DNA from: Oceanobacillus iheyensis HTE831
GTDB lineage: Bacteria; Bacillota; Bacilli; Bacillales; Amphibacillaceae
Assembly: GCF_000011245.1 (NCBI RefSeq)
Contig: NC_004193.1
Location: forward strand, 102,501 to 166,500
Length of the DNA: 64,000 bases
Direction of reading: 5' to 3'
The notes beneath the pieces were generated by a model. The model was not told the origin of the DNA and made no database searches. It was given only the letters and a program-made list of their open reading frames with translations. Position numbers and translations under genes: made by a program. This document shows positions 23,362 to 35,040 of this stretch, piece after piece; within the stretch, counting starts at the first letter, position 1, and every line of letters begins with the position of its first letter.

Positions 23362-24054
23362 ATGGCAAAAATCGGTAAGAAGCATCAAGAAGCGTTAAAG
23401 CTTGTTGATCGCTCTAAATCATATGAAATTAAAGAAGCTGTTGAATTAGCAAAAAAAGCAGCTAAAGCAAATTTTGATGAAACTGTAGAAGCGGCATTCC
23501 GTCTTGGCGTGGATCCGAAGAAAGCAGACCAACAAATTCGCGGTGCTTTTGTTTTACCACACGGCACTGGGAAAACACAACGTGTATTGGTATTTGCTAA
23601 AGGTGAAAAAGCGAAGGAAGCAGAAGCTGCTGGCGCTGATTATGTAGGTGAAGGAGACTACATCAACAAAATCAACCAAGGTTGGTTTGAGTTTGATGTA
23701 ATCGTAGCTACACCTGATATGATGGCTGAAGTAGGGAAACTTGGCCGTGTACTTGGACCAAAAGGTTTAATGCCAAACCCTAAAACTGGTACAGTAACGT
23801 TTGAAGTTGAGAAAGCTGTTAACGATATTAAAGCTGGTAAAGTAGAATATCGTGTAGACAAGTCAGCGAACATTCACGTTCCAATCGGAAAAATTTCTTT
23901 TGATGATCAAAAATTAGTGGATAACTTTGTTGCACTTACAGAGCAGTTAGTAAAAGTGAAGCCTCAATCTTCTAAAGGTATATACATGAAGAACGCTTCT
24001 ATTACTTCTACTATGGGACCTGGAATTAAAGTAGACGTTTCAAACTTCCGTTAA
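23362..24054 (+). CDS. rplA: 50S ribosomal protein L1
   Basis: A 230-residue L1-stalk protein and the likely translational repressor of its own operon. The conserved segments KPNP-type [13 protein letters not shown] and [12 protein letters not shown] are intact. ATG follows GAGGAGG. Confidence 0.97.
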
Positions 24055-24061
24055 TTGGTAG

Positions 24062-24090
24062 TTGACTTTTATTGAAACGTTCGATATACT
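24062..24090 (+). promoter_or_regulatory. rplJ-rplL promoter
   Basis: TTGACT (24062-24067), 17-bp spacer, TATACT (24085-24090), starting just after rplA. Confidence 0.85.
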
Positions 24091-24109
24091 GATTTCGGTA
24101 ATAAAAAGA

Positions 24110-24246
24110 ATACGTTATACCGTAGACAGCGGGGGCTTTATAGCTTAATAATCCTGCCGAGGTGTTTATGATGAAGGTAGTTTCGCGTTAAAAGCATTGC
24201 TATCTGCCATATATAAGCTCTCATGTCTACATGGGAGCTTTTTACA
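24110..24246 (+). promoter_or_regulatory. L10 ribosomal-protein leader RNA
   Basis: The leader has the conserved blocks of the Firmicutes L10 leader: TACCGTAGACAGC near 24118 and CCTGCCGAGGTG near 24152. An intrinsic terminator at 24215-24243 completes it. Excess L10(L12)4 is expected to bind and stop transcription of rplJL. Confidence 0.85.
24215..24243 (+). terminator. L10 leader attenuator
   Basis: AAGCTCtCATGT pairs with ACATGgGAGCTT and is followed by a T run. Confidence 0.88.
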
Positions 24247-24321
24247 TTTCTTACTACTTTTGTATGAATGTGTAAAGCACAAAAGAACGGTGTAATGAGG
24301 AATTTAATAGGAGGTGGAACA

Positions 24322-24822
24322 ATGTCAGGAATCATTGAGAAAAAGAAACAAGTGGTTGAAGAAATCGCTGAAAAATTCCGTGCTAGCCAAACAGCTGTAG
24401 TTGTTGACTATCGTGGTCTTGACGTAGCAGAAGTTACAGCACTACGTAAAGAACTTCGTGAAGCTGGTATCGAATTTAAAGTTTACAAAAACACAATGAC
24501 TCGTCGTGCGGTTGAAGCTGTAGAACTTACAGATTTAAACGATACATTAACTGGACCAACAGCTATCGCGTTCAGTAATGATGATGTCGTAGCGCCAGCG
24601 CGTATCTTGAATAATTTCAAGAAAGATCATGAGGCATTGGAAATCAAAGGTGGCGTAATTGAAGGACAAGTCGCTACACTTGATCAAATCAAAGATCTTG
24701 CAGACCTACCGAACTACGAAGGTATGGTTTCTATGTTGCTTAGCGTGCTTCAAGCTCCAGTTCGTAACTTCGCTTATGTTACTAAAGCTGTTGCTGAGCA
24801 AAAAGAAGAGCAAGGTGCTTAA
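24322..24822 (+). CDS. rplJ: 50S ribosomal protein L10
   Basis: A 166-residue L12-stalk base protein. The N-terminal RNA-binding part has [21 protein letters not shown]; the C-terminal helix carries L12 dimers. ATG 24322 follows ATAGGAGGTGG; in-frame codons further upstream belong to the leader. Confidence 0.97.
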   Translation: MSGIIEKKKQVVEEIAEKFRASQTAVVVDYRGLDVAEVTALRKELREAGIEFKVYKNTMTRRAVEAVELTDLNDTLTGPTAIAFSNDDVVAPARILNNFKKDHEALEIKGGVIEGQVATLDQIKDLADLPNYEGMVSMLLSVLQAPVRNFAYVTKAVAEQKEEQGA

Positions 24823-24877
24823 TTCACCAATCGGTTTACAAATAAAAATTAATTACAATTAATAGGAGGATTCAATC

Positions 24878-25240
24878 ATGACTAACGAAGAAATGATTAG
24901 CGCAATTAAAGAAATGTCTGTATTAGAACTTAACGACCTAGTAAAAGCTATTGAAGAAGAATTTGGAGTAACTGCTGCTGCACCAGTTGCTGCTGCAGGT
25001 GCTGCTGGCGGAGCTGTTGAAGAAGAAAAAACTGAATTTGACGTTGTTCTTACAAGTGCTGGTGCATCTAAGATCAAAGTTGTTAAAGCAGTACGTGAAA
25101 TCACTGGTCTTGGCTTAAAAGATGCTAAAGACTTAGTAGATAACGCTCCTAAGCCAATTAAAGAAGGCGTTTCTAAAGAAGAAGCTGAAGAAGTTCAAGG
25201 TAAACTTGAAGAAGCTGGAGCTTCTGTAGAAGTTAAATAA
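24878..25240 (+). CDS. rplL: 50S ribosomal protein L7/L12
   Basis: A 120-residue stalk protein that recruits translation factors. The N-terminal dimerisation segment (about 1-35) is joined by an Ala/Gly-rich hinge (about 36-50) to the conserved C-terminal domain with [20 protein letters not shown]. Confidence 0.97.
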   Translation: MTNEEMISAIKEMSVLELNDLVKAIEEEFGVTAAAPVAAAGAAGGAVEEEKTEFDVVLTSAGASKIKVVKAVREITGLGLKDAKDLVDNAPKPIKEGVSKEEAEEVQGKLEEAGASVEVK

Positions 25241-25259
25241 GGAAACTTAAATAAAGTGG

Positions 25260-25287
25260 GAGCTCGCCGTTTGTTGGCGGGCTCTTT
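25260..25287 (+). terminator. Terminator after rplL
   Basis: GAGCtCGCC pairs with GGCGgGCTC around GTTTGTT and is followed by TTTAT. Confidence 0.85.
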
Positions 25288-25331
25288 ATCACGAAGCCTC
25301 CTTATGTTATAAAGGGAGTAGAAATAGAAGG

Positions 25332-25406
25332 AAACCACCGTTATAGAAGAAAAAGCACATGCTAGTCAGCTAGGATATTTTTCGGTTTATCGGTGGTTTG
25401 TTTTTT
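25332..25406 (+). terminator. Hairpin terminator or attenuator before ybxB
   Basis: AAACCACCG (25332-25340) pairs with CGGTGGTTT (25391-25399), followed by a T run. The roughly 50-nt loop holds a smaller CTAGTCAGCTAG hairpin. It lies only about 50 bp before ybxB and could control read-through. Confidence 0.7.
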
Positions 25407-25454
25407 AAGTTAAAGAATCTCCAACAAACTTTTCATAGTAAAGTAGGTGCCTAT

Positions 25455-26061
25455 ATGTCAGAGCATTACTTTTCCAACAATCCTCAGTCAAAAACTTCAC
25501 CGAGAACGTGGATGTATGAATTTGCGAGGTCGAACCTTTCATTTCACTAGTGATGTAGGTGTCTTTTCAAAGAATGATATTGATTTTGGTTCTCGTCTTC
25601 TTATTGAACAATTTCAAGAGCCTCAAATTAATGGAGATATACTTGATGTAGGATGTGGTTATGGGCCAATCGGGCTTTCGCTTGCAGCTGAATTTGAAGA
25701 TCGTGCAGTTTCGATGGTTGACATCAATGATCGGGCGGTAGAGTTAGCGAAACGGAATGCGAGTGTAAATAATATAACCAATGTAACCATACAAACAAGC
25801 GATATATATAGTGCTATCGGTGAAACACTTCGCTTTGCTGCGGTAGTTACAAATCCGCCGATACGTGCGGGTAAAAAAGTCGTGCATCAGATTTTTGAAG
25901 GTGCAAAGGATTTACTGCTCCCGAACGGAGAATTATGGGTGGTTATACAGAAAAAACAAGGAGCTCCGTCTGCTAAAGATAAGCTAAATGAAGTGTTCGG
26001 TAATGTAGAGATAGTGAAAAAGGATAAAGGATATTATATTTTTAAAGCGCAAAGAGTTTGA
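25455..26061 (+). pseudogene. Class I SAM-dependent methyltransferase YbxB/RsmC-like, frameshifted near its N-terminus
   Basis: The normal N-terminus is read from ATG 25455 (MSEHYFSNNPQSK...RTWMYE). The rest, starting LRGRTFHFTSD, is in the next frame. One extra base around 25519-25523 in GAATTTG accounts for the switch. From 25516 the frame is open to 26061, with SAM motif I DVGCGYGPIGLSLA and NPPIRAGKK (the NPP catalytic motif). The B. subtilis relative is about 200 residues. A shortened protein from ATG 25516 (182 residues) is possible but lacks a clear ribosome site. The change could be a real mutation, a sequencing error or a recoding site. Confidence 0.75.
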
Positions 26062-26335
26062 CCATCACTACCTGGTATGCTAAGATAGGAAGATGGTAGA
26101 ATGAGGATACTCTTGTCAATGGGTATATTCATTAAAAGTAAATGTATATTTTGATCGTTAGAGGTAAAACTGATAGAATCGGAAAAAATACTGACCGGTT
26201 CATTGTTTTCTATAGTTTACCAAAATTTTAGCAATCTGTACAATCGGATTATGGTTGTATCAGAATTATTGCTCGAATGAGATCATCTGGATAGCATGAA
26301 ATTCAGAGGTTTACTTGTTACATGTTGTTAGTTTC

Positions 26336-26375
26336 AAAGAACATATCTGACTAATTTAGTTCAGTAGGTTCTTTT
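26336..26375 (+). terminator. Hairpin before rpoB
   Basis: AAAGAAC pairs with GTTCTTT, with an inner CTGA...TCAG stem, followed by T's. It lies in the 378-bp gap between ybxB and rpoB, where I found no gene and no convincing promoter. Confidence 0.6.
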
Positions 26376-26439
26376 AAATATGATTCACATTTTTATAGTG
26401 AAATACTTTTAAAAATGTAAGATTTAAGGGGTGAAGCAG

Positions 26440-29400
26440 TTGACAGGTCAACTAGTTCAGTATGGACGGCACCGCCAACGCAGGAGCTATGCGCGTATCA
26501 ACGAGGTGTTGGAATTACCAAACCTAATCGAAATCCAAACCGCTTCTTATGATTGGTTCTTGGAAGAGGGTTTACGAGAGATGTTTCAGGATATTTCTCC
26601 AATCGAAGACTTTACGGGAAATCTATCGCTTGAATTTGTTGATTATAGTTTAGGTGATCCAAAGTACCCTGTAGATGAAGCGAAGGAAAGAGATGTAACG
26701 TACAATGCTCCACTTCGCGTGAAGGTTCGTTTAATTAATAATGAAACCGGTGAAGTGAAGGAACAAGAAGTATTTATGGGTGATTTCCCACTTATGACAG
26801 AAACGGGAACATTCATTATCAATGGCGCGGAACGAGTTATCGTATCGCAGCTTGTGCGTTCTCCGAGCGTATATTATAACGAGAAGATCGACAAGAATGG
26901 AAAAAGAGGTATTGGTGCAACAGTCATTCCAAACCGCGGTGCGTGGTTAGAATTTGAAACAGATGCAAAAGATATCGCTTATGTTCGTATAGATCGTACT
27001 CGTAAGTTACCAATCACTGTACTATTACGTGCACTAGGATTCGGTACAGATCAAGAAATCACAGATTTGCTAGGTGAGAATGAATATTTACGTAATACAT
27101 TAGAAAAAGACAATACAGAGAATGCTGAAAAAGCTCTATTAGAAATCTATGAGCGTTTACGCCCTGGAGAACCACCAACTGTAGAAAACGCAAAGAGCTT
27201 ACTAGTATCTCGTTTCTTCGATCCAAAGCGTTATGACTTAGCGCATGTTGGACGTTATAAAATGAACAAGAAACTTCATATGAAGAATCGTTTGTTCAAT
27301 CAAATCTTAGCTGAACCAATTGTTGATCCAGAAACTGGAGAAGTAATTGCGGAAAAGGGAGAAAAATTAGAACGAAAGTTACTAGATAAAATCCTCCCTT
27401 ATTTAGAGCGTGCGGAAGACCGTTTTGGAGAATCAGTTCTATCCCCTCACGAAGGTGTGTTAGAAGATGAAATCACGATTCAGTCTGTTAAGATTATTGA
27501 TCCGACAGATCCTAATGGAGAAAGAGAACTTACTGTAATTGGTAACGGTGGAGTTACAAACGATGTTAAAAACATCACTCCTGCCGATATCTTATCTTCC
27601 ATTAGCTATTTCTTCAATCTACTTCATGAAGTTGGAGGAACAGATGATATTGACCATTTAGGTAATCGTCGCTTACGTTCTGTTGGGGAATTATTGCAAA
27701 ATCAATTCCGAATTGGATTATCTCGTATGGAACGTGTGGTTCGTGAAAGAATGTCTATCCAAGACACTTCTAGCGTTACACCACAACAACTAATCAATAT
27801 CCGACCGGTTATTGCGTCAATTAAAGAATTCTTTGGTAGCTCACAGCTATCTCAATTTATGGATCAAACAAATCCACTAGGTGAATTAACGCATAAACGT
27901 CGTCTATCTGCCCTAGGACCAGGTGGTCTTACGCGTGAGCGTGCAGGCTTTGAAGTTCGAGACGTTCACTATTCCCACTATGGTCGTATGTGTCCGATCG
28001 AAACGCCGGAGGGTCCGAATATCGGGTTGATAAACTCGTTATCTAGTTATGCGAAAGTGAATAAATTTGGTTTCATTGAGTCTCCTTATCGTCGTGTAGA
28101 CCCTGAAACTGGTAAAGTAACAAATAAAATTGATTACCTTACTGCGGATGAGCAAGACAACTATATTGTTGCCCAAGCAAACTCTCCGTTAGATGAAGAT
28201 AGTCGTTTCCAAAACGAAGAAGTAATCTCACGTTTCCAAGAAGATAACATCGTAGTTTCACGCGATAAGATCGATTACATGGACGTATCACCGAAACAGG
28301 TTGTTTCTGCTGCGACAGCATGTATTCCATTCTTGGAAAACGATGACTCAAACCGTGCACTAATGGGTGCGAACATGCAACGTCAAGCAGTTCCATTGAT
28401 GAAACCACAAGCTCCTATCGTAGGAACTGGTATGGAGTATGTTAATGGGAAAGATTCAGGTGCTGCGGTAATTTGCCACCATGATGGTGTGATTGAACGC
28501 GTTGAAGCGAAAGAGGTTTACGTTCGTCGCATCTCTATTGTTGATGGTAAAGAGGTCGAAGGAGACTTGGATCGTTACGGATTACAAAAATATAAACGTT
28601 CCAACCAAGGAACGTGTTATAACCAGCGTCCAATTGTTAGTCAAGGAGATCGCGTAACAAAAGGCGAAGTTCTTGCAGATGGACCTTCTATGGAAGATGG
28701 CGAACTTGCACTAGGCCAGAACGTTTTAGTTGGTTTCATGACTTGGGAAGGTTATAACTATGAGGATGCCATCATCATGAGTGAACGTCTTGTAAAAGAC
28801 GATGTATATACTTCTATTCATATTGAAGAATTTGAATCGGAAGCTCGTGATACAAAATTAGGACCTGAAGAAATTACAAGAGATATTCCTAATGTTGGTG
28901 AAGATGCTCTGAAAAATCTTGATGAGCACGGTATTATTCGTGTTGGTGCGGAAGTAACAGATGGAGATATTCTTGTAGGTAAAGTAACGCCAAAAGGTGT
29001 AACAGAGCTTTCTGCAGAAGAACGTTTATTACATGCTATCTTTGGTGAAAAAGCTCGAGAAGTACGTGACACATCTCTTCGTGTTCCACACGGCGGTGGC
29101 GGTATCGTTCTTGATGTGAAGATATTCAACCGTGAAGACGGTGACGAGTTACCACCAGGTGTGAACCAACTCGTACGTGCTTATATCGTACAAAAACGTA
29201 AAATCCATGAAGGGGATAAGATGGCAGGTCGTCACGGTAACAAAGGTGTTATCTCCAAAATCTTACCGGAAGAAGATATGCCATATCTACCAGATGGAAC
29301 ACCAATCGACATTATGTTGAACCCACTAGGTGTACCTTCTCGTATGAATATCGGACAGGTGTTTGAGCTTCATTTGGGAATGGCTGCAAGACAGCTTGGT

Positions 29401-29979
29401 ATACATGTGGCCAGCCCAGTATTCGATGGTGCGCGTGAGGAAGATGTTTGGGAAACGCTTGAAGAAGCAGGCATGCCTCGTGATGCAAAAACGGTCTTAT
29501 ATGACGGAAGAACTGGTGAAGCATTTGATAACCGTGTATCCGTAGGTGTTATGTATATGATTAAACTTGCGCACATGGTTGATGATAAGCTACACGCTCG
29601 TTCAACTGGACCATACTCACTTGTTACACAGCAGCCACTTGGCGGTAAAGCGCAATTTGGTGGACAGCGTTTTGGTGAGATGGAGGTATGGGCACTCGAA
29701 GCATATGGAGCTGCTTATACACTACAAGAAATCCTTACCGTTAAATCGGATGATACAGTTGGTCGTGTGAAAACATACGAAGCAATTGTTAAGGGTGACA
29801 ATGTTCCAGAACCTGGTGTTCCAGAATCCTTTAAAGTATTAATTAAAGAGCTTCAAAGTCTTGGAATGGATGTAAAAATGCTTTCCAGTAATGAAGACGA
29901 AATTGATATGCGTGAATTAGAGGAAGAGGAAGTTCAGGCTGCAACGAAGTTAAATATTGATGTCGAAGAAAGTGAATAA
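26440..29979 (+). CDS. rpoB: DNA-directed RNA polymerase subunit beta
   Basis: 1179 residues and full-length for Bacillaceae. The rifampicin pocket is wild type: [20 protein letters not shown] and [10 protein letters not shown] keep the usual Q, D, H, R, S and L positions. The C-terminal segment [19 protein letters not shown] is intact. TTG 26440 is chosen because AAGGGGTG lies just upstream and it gives the canonical [11 protein letters not shown]; an in-frame GTG at 26431 lies inside that ribosome site. Confidence 0.97.
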   Translation: MTGQLVQYGRHRQRRSYARINEVLELPNLIEIQTASYDWFLEEGLREMFQDISPIEDFTGNLSLEFVDYSLGDPKYPVDEAKERDVTYNAPLRVKVRLINNETGEVKEQEVFMGDFPLMTETGTFIINGAERVIVSQLVRSPSVYYNEKIDKNGKRGIGATVIPNRGAWLEFETDAKDIAYVRIDRTRKLPITVLLRALGFGTDQEITDLLGENEYLRNTLEKDNTENAEKALLEIYERLRPGEPPTVENAKSLLVSRFFDPKRYDLAHVGRYKMNKKLHMKNRLFNQILAEPIVDPETGEVIAEKGEKLERKLLDKILPYLERAEDRFGESVLSPHEGVLEDEITIQSVKIIDPTDPNGERELTVIGNGGVTNDVKNITPADILSSISYFFNLLHEVGGTDDIDHLGNRRLRSVGELLQNQFRIGLSRMERVVRERMSIQDTSSVTPQQLINIRPVIASIKEFFGSSQLSQFMDQTNPLGELTHKRRLSALGPGGLTRERAGFEVRDVHYSHYGRMCPIETPEGPNIGLINSLSSYAKVNKFGFIESPYRRVDPETGKVTNKIDYLTADEQDNYIVAQANSPLDEDSRFQNEEVISRFQEDNIVVSRDKIDYMDVSPKQVVSAATACIPFLENDDSNRALMGANMQRQAVPLMKPQAPIVGTGMEYVNGKDSGAAVICHHDGVIERVEAKEVYVRRISIVDGKEVEGDLDRYGLQKYKRSNQGTCYNQRPIVSQGDRVTKGEVLADGPSMEDGELALGQNVLVGFMTWEGYNYEDAIIMSERLVKDDVYTSIHIEEFESEARDTKLGPEEITRDIPNVGEDALKNLDEHGIIRVGAEVTDGDILVGKVTPKGVTELSAEERLLHAIFGEKAREVRDTSLRVPHGGGGIVLDVKIFNREDGDELPPGVNQLVRAYIVQKRKIHEGDKMAGRHGNKGVISKILPEEDMPYLPDGTPIDIMLNPLGVPSRMNIGQVFELHLGMAARQLGIHVASPVFDGAREEDVWETLEEAGMPRDAKTVLYDGRTGEAFDNRVSVGVMYMIKLAHMVDDKLHARSTGPYSLVTQQPLGGKAQFGGQRFGEMEVWALEAYGAAYTLQEILTVKSDDTVGRVKTYEAIVKGDNVPEPGVPESFKVLIKELQSLGMDVKMLSSNEDEIDMRELEEEEVQAATKLNIDVEESE

Positions 29980-29986
29980 AACAATT

Positions 29987-30032
29987 AGCACAGAAGGTTT
30001 TAGGACGACAATCCGAGAACCTTTCTGTTGCT
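29987..30032 (+). other. Hairpin between rpoB and rpoC
   Basis: AGCA-CAGA-AGGTT pairs with AACCT-TTCTG-TTGCT across a 20-nt loop. Only a short pyrimidine run follows, so it is more likely an mRNA processing or stability element than a full terminator. Confidence 0.55.
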
Positions 30033-30089
30033 TTCTATAAATATCTGATCCAGTGGTAAAATCGCACATTAAAAAGGGAGGATTGCCCC

Positions 30090-33000
30090 TTGTTGGATGT
30101 AAATAATTTTGAGTACATGAAAATAGGTCTCGCATCACCTGAAAAGATTCGTTCTTGGTCATACGGTGAAGTTAAAAAGCCGGAAACGATTAACTATCGT
30201 ACATTGAAGCCAGAAAAAGACGGTCTTTTCTGTGAGCGTATTTTTGGACCACAGAAGGACTGGGAATGTCATTGTGGTAAATACAAGCGCGTCCGTTATA
30301 AAGGCGTTGTTTGTGATCGTTGTGGAGTAGAAGTAACAAAAGCGAAAGTACGTCGTGAACGAATGGGACATATCGAGTTAGCCGCTCCTGTGTCACACAT
30401 TTGGTATTTCAAAGGAATCCCGAGTCGTATGGGATTAGTATTGGATATGTCACCGCGTGCGCTAGAAGAAGTTATTTACTTTGCAGCATATATCGTTACA
30501 GATCCAGGAAGTACACCACTCGAGAAAAAACAATTGCTTTCTGAAAAAGAATTCCGTTCTTATTATGATAAGTACGGCAATACATTTAAAGCGCAAATGG
30601 GTGCAGAAGCGATCCGTAAACTTCTTCAAGATATTGATCTTGAAAAAGAAGTTGATGCTTTAAGAGAAGAATTGAAATCTGCGCAAGGACAGCGTAGAAC
30701 AAGAGCAATCAAACGTTTAGAAGTTATGGAAGCATTCCGTAATTCTGGTAATGAATCTAGCTGGATGATTTTAGACGTTCTTCCAGTAATTCCTCCAGAA
30801 ATACGTCCAATGGTTCAATTGGATGGTGGACGTTTTGCGACTTCTGATTTAAATGATCTATATCGTAGGGTGATTAATCGTAATAATCGTTTGAAGCGTC
30901 TTCTTGATTTAGGTGCTCCTAGCATCATCGTTCAAAACGAAAAACGTATGCTACAAGAAGCTGTAGATGCGTTGATTGATAATGGTCGTCGTGGCCGTCC
31001 TGTTACAGGACCAGGAAACCGCCCATTAAAATCTCTTTCCCACATGTTGAAAGGGAAGCAAGGTCGTTTCCGTCAAAATCTACTTGGTAAGCGTGTTGAC
31101 TACTCCGGTCGTTCCGTTATCGTCGTAGGACCTCATTTGAAAATGTATCAATGTGGTTTACCAAGAGAGATGGCACTAGAATTATTTAAACCATTTATTA
31201 TGAAAGAGCTTGTTTCTAGAGGATTAGCTCATAATATTAAATCAGCAAAACGTAAGATTGAGCGTGTACACCCAGATGTATGGGATGTGCTGGAAGATGT
31301 TATTAAAGAACATCCAGTACTTCTAAATCGTGCACCTACACTTCACCGTCTAGGAATTCAGGCGTTTGAGCCAACACTTGTAGATGGGCGTGCAATTCGT
31401 CTGCATCCACTTGTATGTACTGCTTATAACGCAGACTTTGATGGTGACCAAATGGCGGTTCACGTACCACTTGGTGCGGAAGCACAAGCAGAAGCGCGAA
31501 TCTTAATGTTGGCTGCCCAAAATATTCTAAATCCAAAAGACGGTAAACCAGTAGTTACACCATCACAGGATATGGTATTAGGTAACTATTACCTAACATT
31601 GGAGCGCGAAAATGCTATCGGTGAAGGGTCTTACTTTAAAGATACAAACGAAGCATTAATTGCATACCAAACTGGTTATGCTCACCTGCATACTCGTGTT
31701 GCTGTTCAAGCGTCAAGCTTAAATAACAAAACATTTACAGAAGAGCAAAACAATAAATTGTTACTAACTACTGTAGGTAAATTAATCTTTAATGAGATTC
31801 TTCCGGATTCATTCCCGTATATCAATGAGCCGACACAGTTGAATCTTGAAGAAAAAACACCAGAGAATTACTTTGTTGATCCAGGTACTTCCATTAAAGA
31901 AGAGATCCAAAGTCGTGAACTTGTCAAACCATTTAAAAAAGGTTTCTTAGGAGATATCATTGCTGAAGTCTTCAAACGATTCCAGATCACAGAGACTTCA
32001 AAAATGCTTGACCGTATGAAAGACTTAGGATTTAGTTATTCTACGAAAGCAGGAATGACAGTTGGTATTTCTGACATCGTTGTACTTGCTGAAAAACAAG
32101 GTATTTTAGATGAAGCTCAAACTAAAGTGGATAAAGTACTCAAGCAGTTCCGTCGTGGTTTAATTACTGAAGAAGAACGTTATGATCGAGTAATTGCTAT
32201 TTGGTCTGAGGCTAAAGACGTTATTCAAGATAAATTGATGGGATCCTTGAGTAACCGAAACCCTATCTTTATGATGAGTGATTCAGGTGCTCGTGGTAAC
32301 GCATCTAACTTCACGCAGCTTGCTGGTATGCGTGGATTGATGGCCGATCCAGCTGGTAAAATCATCGAAATACCAATTAAATCAAGTTTCCGTGAAGGCT
32401 TAACTGTAATGGAATACTTTATTTCCACACACGGTGCGCGTAAAGGTCTTGCCGATACAGCACTGAAAACAGCTGACTCAGGTTACTTGACTCGTCGACT
32501 TGTTGATGTTGCACAAGACGTAATCATTCGTGAAGACGATTGTGGAACAGATCGAGGTTTGACTGTTTCAGCATTAGAAGAAGGTTCGGAAGTAATCGAA
32601 CCGCTAATCGATCGTTTGATTGGAAGAACTTCTTTTGAAAATGTGAAGCATCCAGAAACTGGAGAAGTGATAGTTGAAAAGAACGAACTCATTTCTGAAG
32701 ATCAAGCGAAAACAATTGTTGAGTCTGGTATACAAGAAGTGATTATTCGCTCTGCGTTTACTTGTAATACGAAGCACGGCGTGTGTCAAAAATGTTATGG
32801 CCGTAACTTAGCAACTGGTTCTGATGTAGAGGTTGGAGAAGCAGTAGGGATTATCGCTGCACAATCTATCGGTGAGCCAGGAACGCAGCTTACAATGCGT
32901 ACATTCCACACAGGTGGGGTTGCTGGAGATGACATCACACAAGGTTTACCTCGTATCCAAGAGTTATTTGAAGCGCGAAATCCGAAAGGGCAAGCGGTAA

Positions 33001-33701
33001 TAACTGAAATAGATGGTACCGTACTTGAATTTAAAGAAGTAAAAGATAAACAAGAAATAGTTGTTCAAGGTGAAGTAGAACAACGTAGTTACGCAGTACC
33101 TTATAATGCAAGAATGAAAGTATCCATCGGAGACACTGTAGAAGCTGGTCAAGAGTTAACAGAAGGGTCCGTAGATCCGAAAGAACTCTTACAAATTAAA
33201 GGTGTTGAAGGGGTACAGGATTACTTGCTTAAAGAAGTACAACGAGTATATCGTATGCAAGGGGTAGAAATTGGCGATAAACACGTTGAAGTAATGGTTC
33301 GCCAAATGTTGCGTAAGATTCGCGTCGTATCTTCCGGAGATACTGAAGTATTACCTGGATCCTTACTTGAATTACATCAATTCAAAGAAGCGAACCATAA
33401 AGTGTTAATGGAAGAAGGAGAACCAGCAACTGGACGTCCAGTTCTACTTGGTATTACAAAAGCATCATTAGAAACTGACTCCTTCTTATCTGCTGCATCA
33501 TTCCAAGAAACAACACGTGTTCTTACAGATGCTGCAATAAAAGGAAAACGTGATGAGCTACTAGGTCTGAAAGAGAACGTTATTATTGGTAAGCTTGTGC
33601 CAGCCGGTACCGGAATGCCTCAATATCGCAATCTCGAATCAGGATTAGATATGCCAGAATCTGCTGAAGAATCTTCAGAAGAAGAAACACAAACAGTTTA
33701 G
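30090..33701 (+). CDS. rpoC: DNA-directed RNA polymerase subunit beta'
   Basis: 1203 residues. The N-terminal zinc site is CHCGKYK with CDRCG, the active-site magnesium loop is [12 protein letters not shown], and the second zinc cluster includes [13 protein letters not shown]. The trigger-loop and bridge-helix region with [20 protein letters not shown] is intact. It starts with TTG (TTG-TTG-GAT gives MLDVNNFEY, the family N-terminus) behind AGGGAGG. Confidence 0.97.
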   Translation: MLDVNNFEYMKIGLASPEKIRSWSYGEVKKPETINYRTLKPEKDGLFCERIFGPQKDWECHCGKYKRVRYKGVVCDRCGVEVTKAKVRRERMGHIELAAPVSHIWYFKGIPSRMGLVLDMSPRALEEVIYFAAYIVTDPGSTPLEKKQLLSEKEFRSYYDKYGNTFKAQMGAEAIRKLLQDIDLEKEVDALREELKSAQGQRRTRAIKRLEVMEAFRNSGNESSWMILDVLPVIPPEIRPMVQLDGGRFATSDLNDLYRRVINRNNRLKRLLDLGAPSIIVQNEKRMLQEAVDALIDNGRRGRPVTGPGNRPLKSLSHMLKGKQGRFRQNLLGKRVDYSGRSVIVVGPHLKMYQCGLPREMALELFKPFIMKELVSRGLAHNIKSAKRKIERVHPDVWDVLEDVIKEHPVLLNRAPTLHRLGIQAFEPTLVDGRAIRLHPLVCTAYNADFDGDQMAVHVPLGAEAQAEARILMLAAQNILNPKDGKPVVTPSQDMVLGNYYLTLERENAIGEGSYFKDTNEALIAYQTGYAHLHTRVAVQASSLNNKTFTEEQNNKLLLTTVGKLIFNEILPDSFPYINEPTQLNLEEKTPENYFVDPGTSIKEEIQSRELVKPFKKGFLGDIIAEVFKRFQITETSKMLDRMKDLGFSYSTKAGMTVGISDIVVLAEKQGILDEAQTKVDKVLKQFRRGLITEEERYDRVIAIWSEAKDVIQDKLMGSLSNRNPIFMMSDSGARGNASNFTQLAGMRGLMADPAGKIIEIPIKSSFREGLTVMEYFISTHGARKGLADTALKTADSGYLTRRLVDVAQDVIIREDDCGTDRGLTVSALEEGSEVIEPLIDRLIGRTSFENVKHPETGEVIVEKNELISEDQAKTIVESGIQEVIIRSAFTCNTKHGVCQKCYGRNLATGSDVEVGEAVGIIAAQSIGEPGTQLTMRTFHTGGVAGDDITQGLPRIQELFEARNPKGQAVITEIDGTVLEFKEVKDKQEIVVQGEVEQRSYAVPYNARMKVSIGDTVEAGQELTEGSVDPKELLQIKGVEGVQDYLLKEVQRVYRMQGVEIGDKHVEVMVRQMLRKIRVVSSGDTEVLPGSLLELHQFKEANHKVLMEEGEPATGRPVLLGITKASLETDSFLSAASFQETTRVLTDAAIKGKRDELLGLKENVIIGKLVPAGTGMPQYRNLESGLDMPESAEESSEEETQTV

Positions 33702-33739
33702 TATTTAATTTGCTAATATGATGTTTTAAGGTAAGCAAA

Positions 33740-33814
33740 CGGAAGCACCAAAAAAATACCTTTTAGATATTGACATTAAAAATCTAGAATGGTACTATAT
33801 TCAAGGTGCTTCCG
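33740..33814 (+). promoter_or_regulatory. str operon promoter inside a 10-bp inverted repeat
   Basis: TTGACA (33770-33775), 17-bp spacer, TACTAT (33793-33798): a strong vegetative promoter for rpsL-rpsG-fusA-tuf. It is flanked by CGGAAGCACC (33740-33749) and GGTGCTTCCG (33805-33814). The right arm begins about where transcription should start. The gene for the L7Ae-like protein YbxF, usual at this place in B. subtilis, is not found in 33702-34079. Confidence 0.75.
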
Positions 33815-34079
33815 ATTATGCTTACAAAGTATTTTCGGGTGCAAAAAGTGTAATCGGAACTTACGGATTACCAGAAACACTATTTGTATTATTAGACTAA
33901 TCAACGAAGTGACTACATGGTGATTGATACAAAGAGATATAAAGTTTTTGTGTATATAATACGCAGAGACGTTATTTTTTCCCTAAAGATGAACCACCTG
34001 GATGTGTGGTATTACAAATCATGATTCTACAGTCACCAATTGATTAATCACATAAATGTAATGAAGGGAGGACAAAAAC

Positions 34080-34493
34080 ATGCCTACTATTAATCAGCTA
34101 GTGCGTAAAGGCCGTGTCAGCAAAACAAAAAAATCTGACTCTCCTGCACTTAACAAAGGCTACAACAGCTTTAAGAAGAGAATGACTGATCAAAACGCTC
34201 CTCAAAAGCGTGGTGTATGTACTCGTGTTGGTACGCTTACTCCAAAGAAACCAAACTCTGCACTTCGTAAATATGCACGTGTGCGTTTGTCTAACAACAT
34301 GGAAGTAACTGCATACATTCCTGGAATTGGTCACAACCTTCAAGAGCACAGCGTTGTACTAATCCGTGGCGGTCGTGTAAAAGACTTACCGGGTGTGCGT
34401 TACCATATTGTACGTGGAGCGCTTGACACTGCAGGTGTTGAAGGCCGTAAACAAGGGCGTTCCAAGTACGGAACGAAAAGACCTAAAAAGTAA
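34080..34493 (+). CDS. rpsL: 30S ribosomal protein S12
   Basis: A 137-residue decoding-centre protein. The streptomycin-determining segments are wild type: [11 protein letters not shown] and [12 protein letters not shown]. It starts at ATG behind GAAGGGAGG after a leader of about 275 nt. Confidence 0.97.
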   Translation: MPTINQLVRKGRVSKTKKSDSPALNKGYNSFKKRMTDQNAPQKRGVCTRVGTLTPKKPNSALRKYARVRLSNNMEVTAYIPGIGHNLQEHSVVLIRGGRVKDLPGVRYHIVRGALDTAGVEGRKQGRSKYGTKRPKK

Positions 34494-34531
34494 GTAAAAA
34501 TTAATCATCTAGAAGAAAGGAGGATGTAACG

Positions 34532-35002
34532 ATGCCTCGTAAAGGACCAGTACCAAAACGTGATGTATTGCCAGATCCGCTTTATAAATCTAAGTTAGTA
34601 ACTCGCTTAATTAACCAAATTATGGTTGATGGAAAGCGTGGAAAAGCACAAAAAATTCTTTATAATGCGTTTGAATTAGTCGCTGAAAGAAGTGGACAAA
34701 ACGCTATGGAAGTTTTTGAGCAAGCTATGAAAAACGTAATGCCTGTACTTGAAGTTCGTGCACGCCGTGTAGGTGGGTCTAACTATCAAGTACCAGTAGA
34801 GGTTCGCCCAGAACGTCGTCAAGCATTAGGACTACGCTATATTGTTAACTATTCACGCTTACGCGGAGAGAAAACAATGGAAGAACGTCTTGCTAATGAA
34901 ATTCTTGATGCTTCTAACAACACAGGAGCTGCTGTTAAGAGACGCGAAGATATGCATAAAATGGCAGAAGCGAACAAAGCATTCGCTCACTACCGTTGGT
35001 AA
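34532..35002 (+). CDS. rpsG: 30S ribosomal protein S7
   Basis: A 156-residue head protein that binds the 16S 3' major domain. [16 protein letters not shown] at the start and the C-terminal [11 protein letters not shown] are typical. ATG follows AGAAAGGAGG. Confidence 0.97.
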   Translation: MPRKGPVPKRDVLPDPLYKSKLVTRLINQIMVDGKRGKAQKILYNAFELVAERSGQNAMEVFEQAMKNVMPVLEVRARRVGGSNYQVPVEVRPERRQALGLRYIVNYSRLRGEKTMEERLANEILDASNNTGAAVKRREDMHKMAEANKAFAHYRW

Positions 35003-35040
35003 TTTTAAAAAAAGCTTTCAATTAGGAAGGAGAAGAATAC

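Noticed and set aside
27780..27990. Possible rifampicin-resistance changes in rpoB
   Set aside because: The pocket residues match the sensitive consensus; likewise S12 shows no streptomycin-resistance change.
33730..33900. A 57-codon start-less frame ending GTYGLPETLFVLLD before rpsL
   Set aside because: It resembles a thioredoxin-like motif only loosely, has no start codon, and overlaps the promoter and inverted repeat; chance is more likely.
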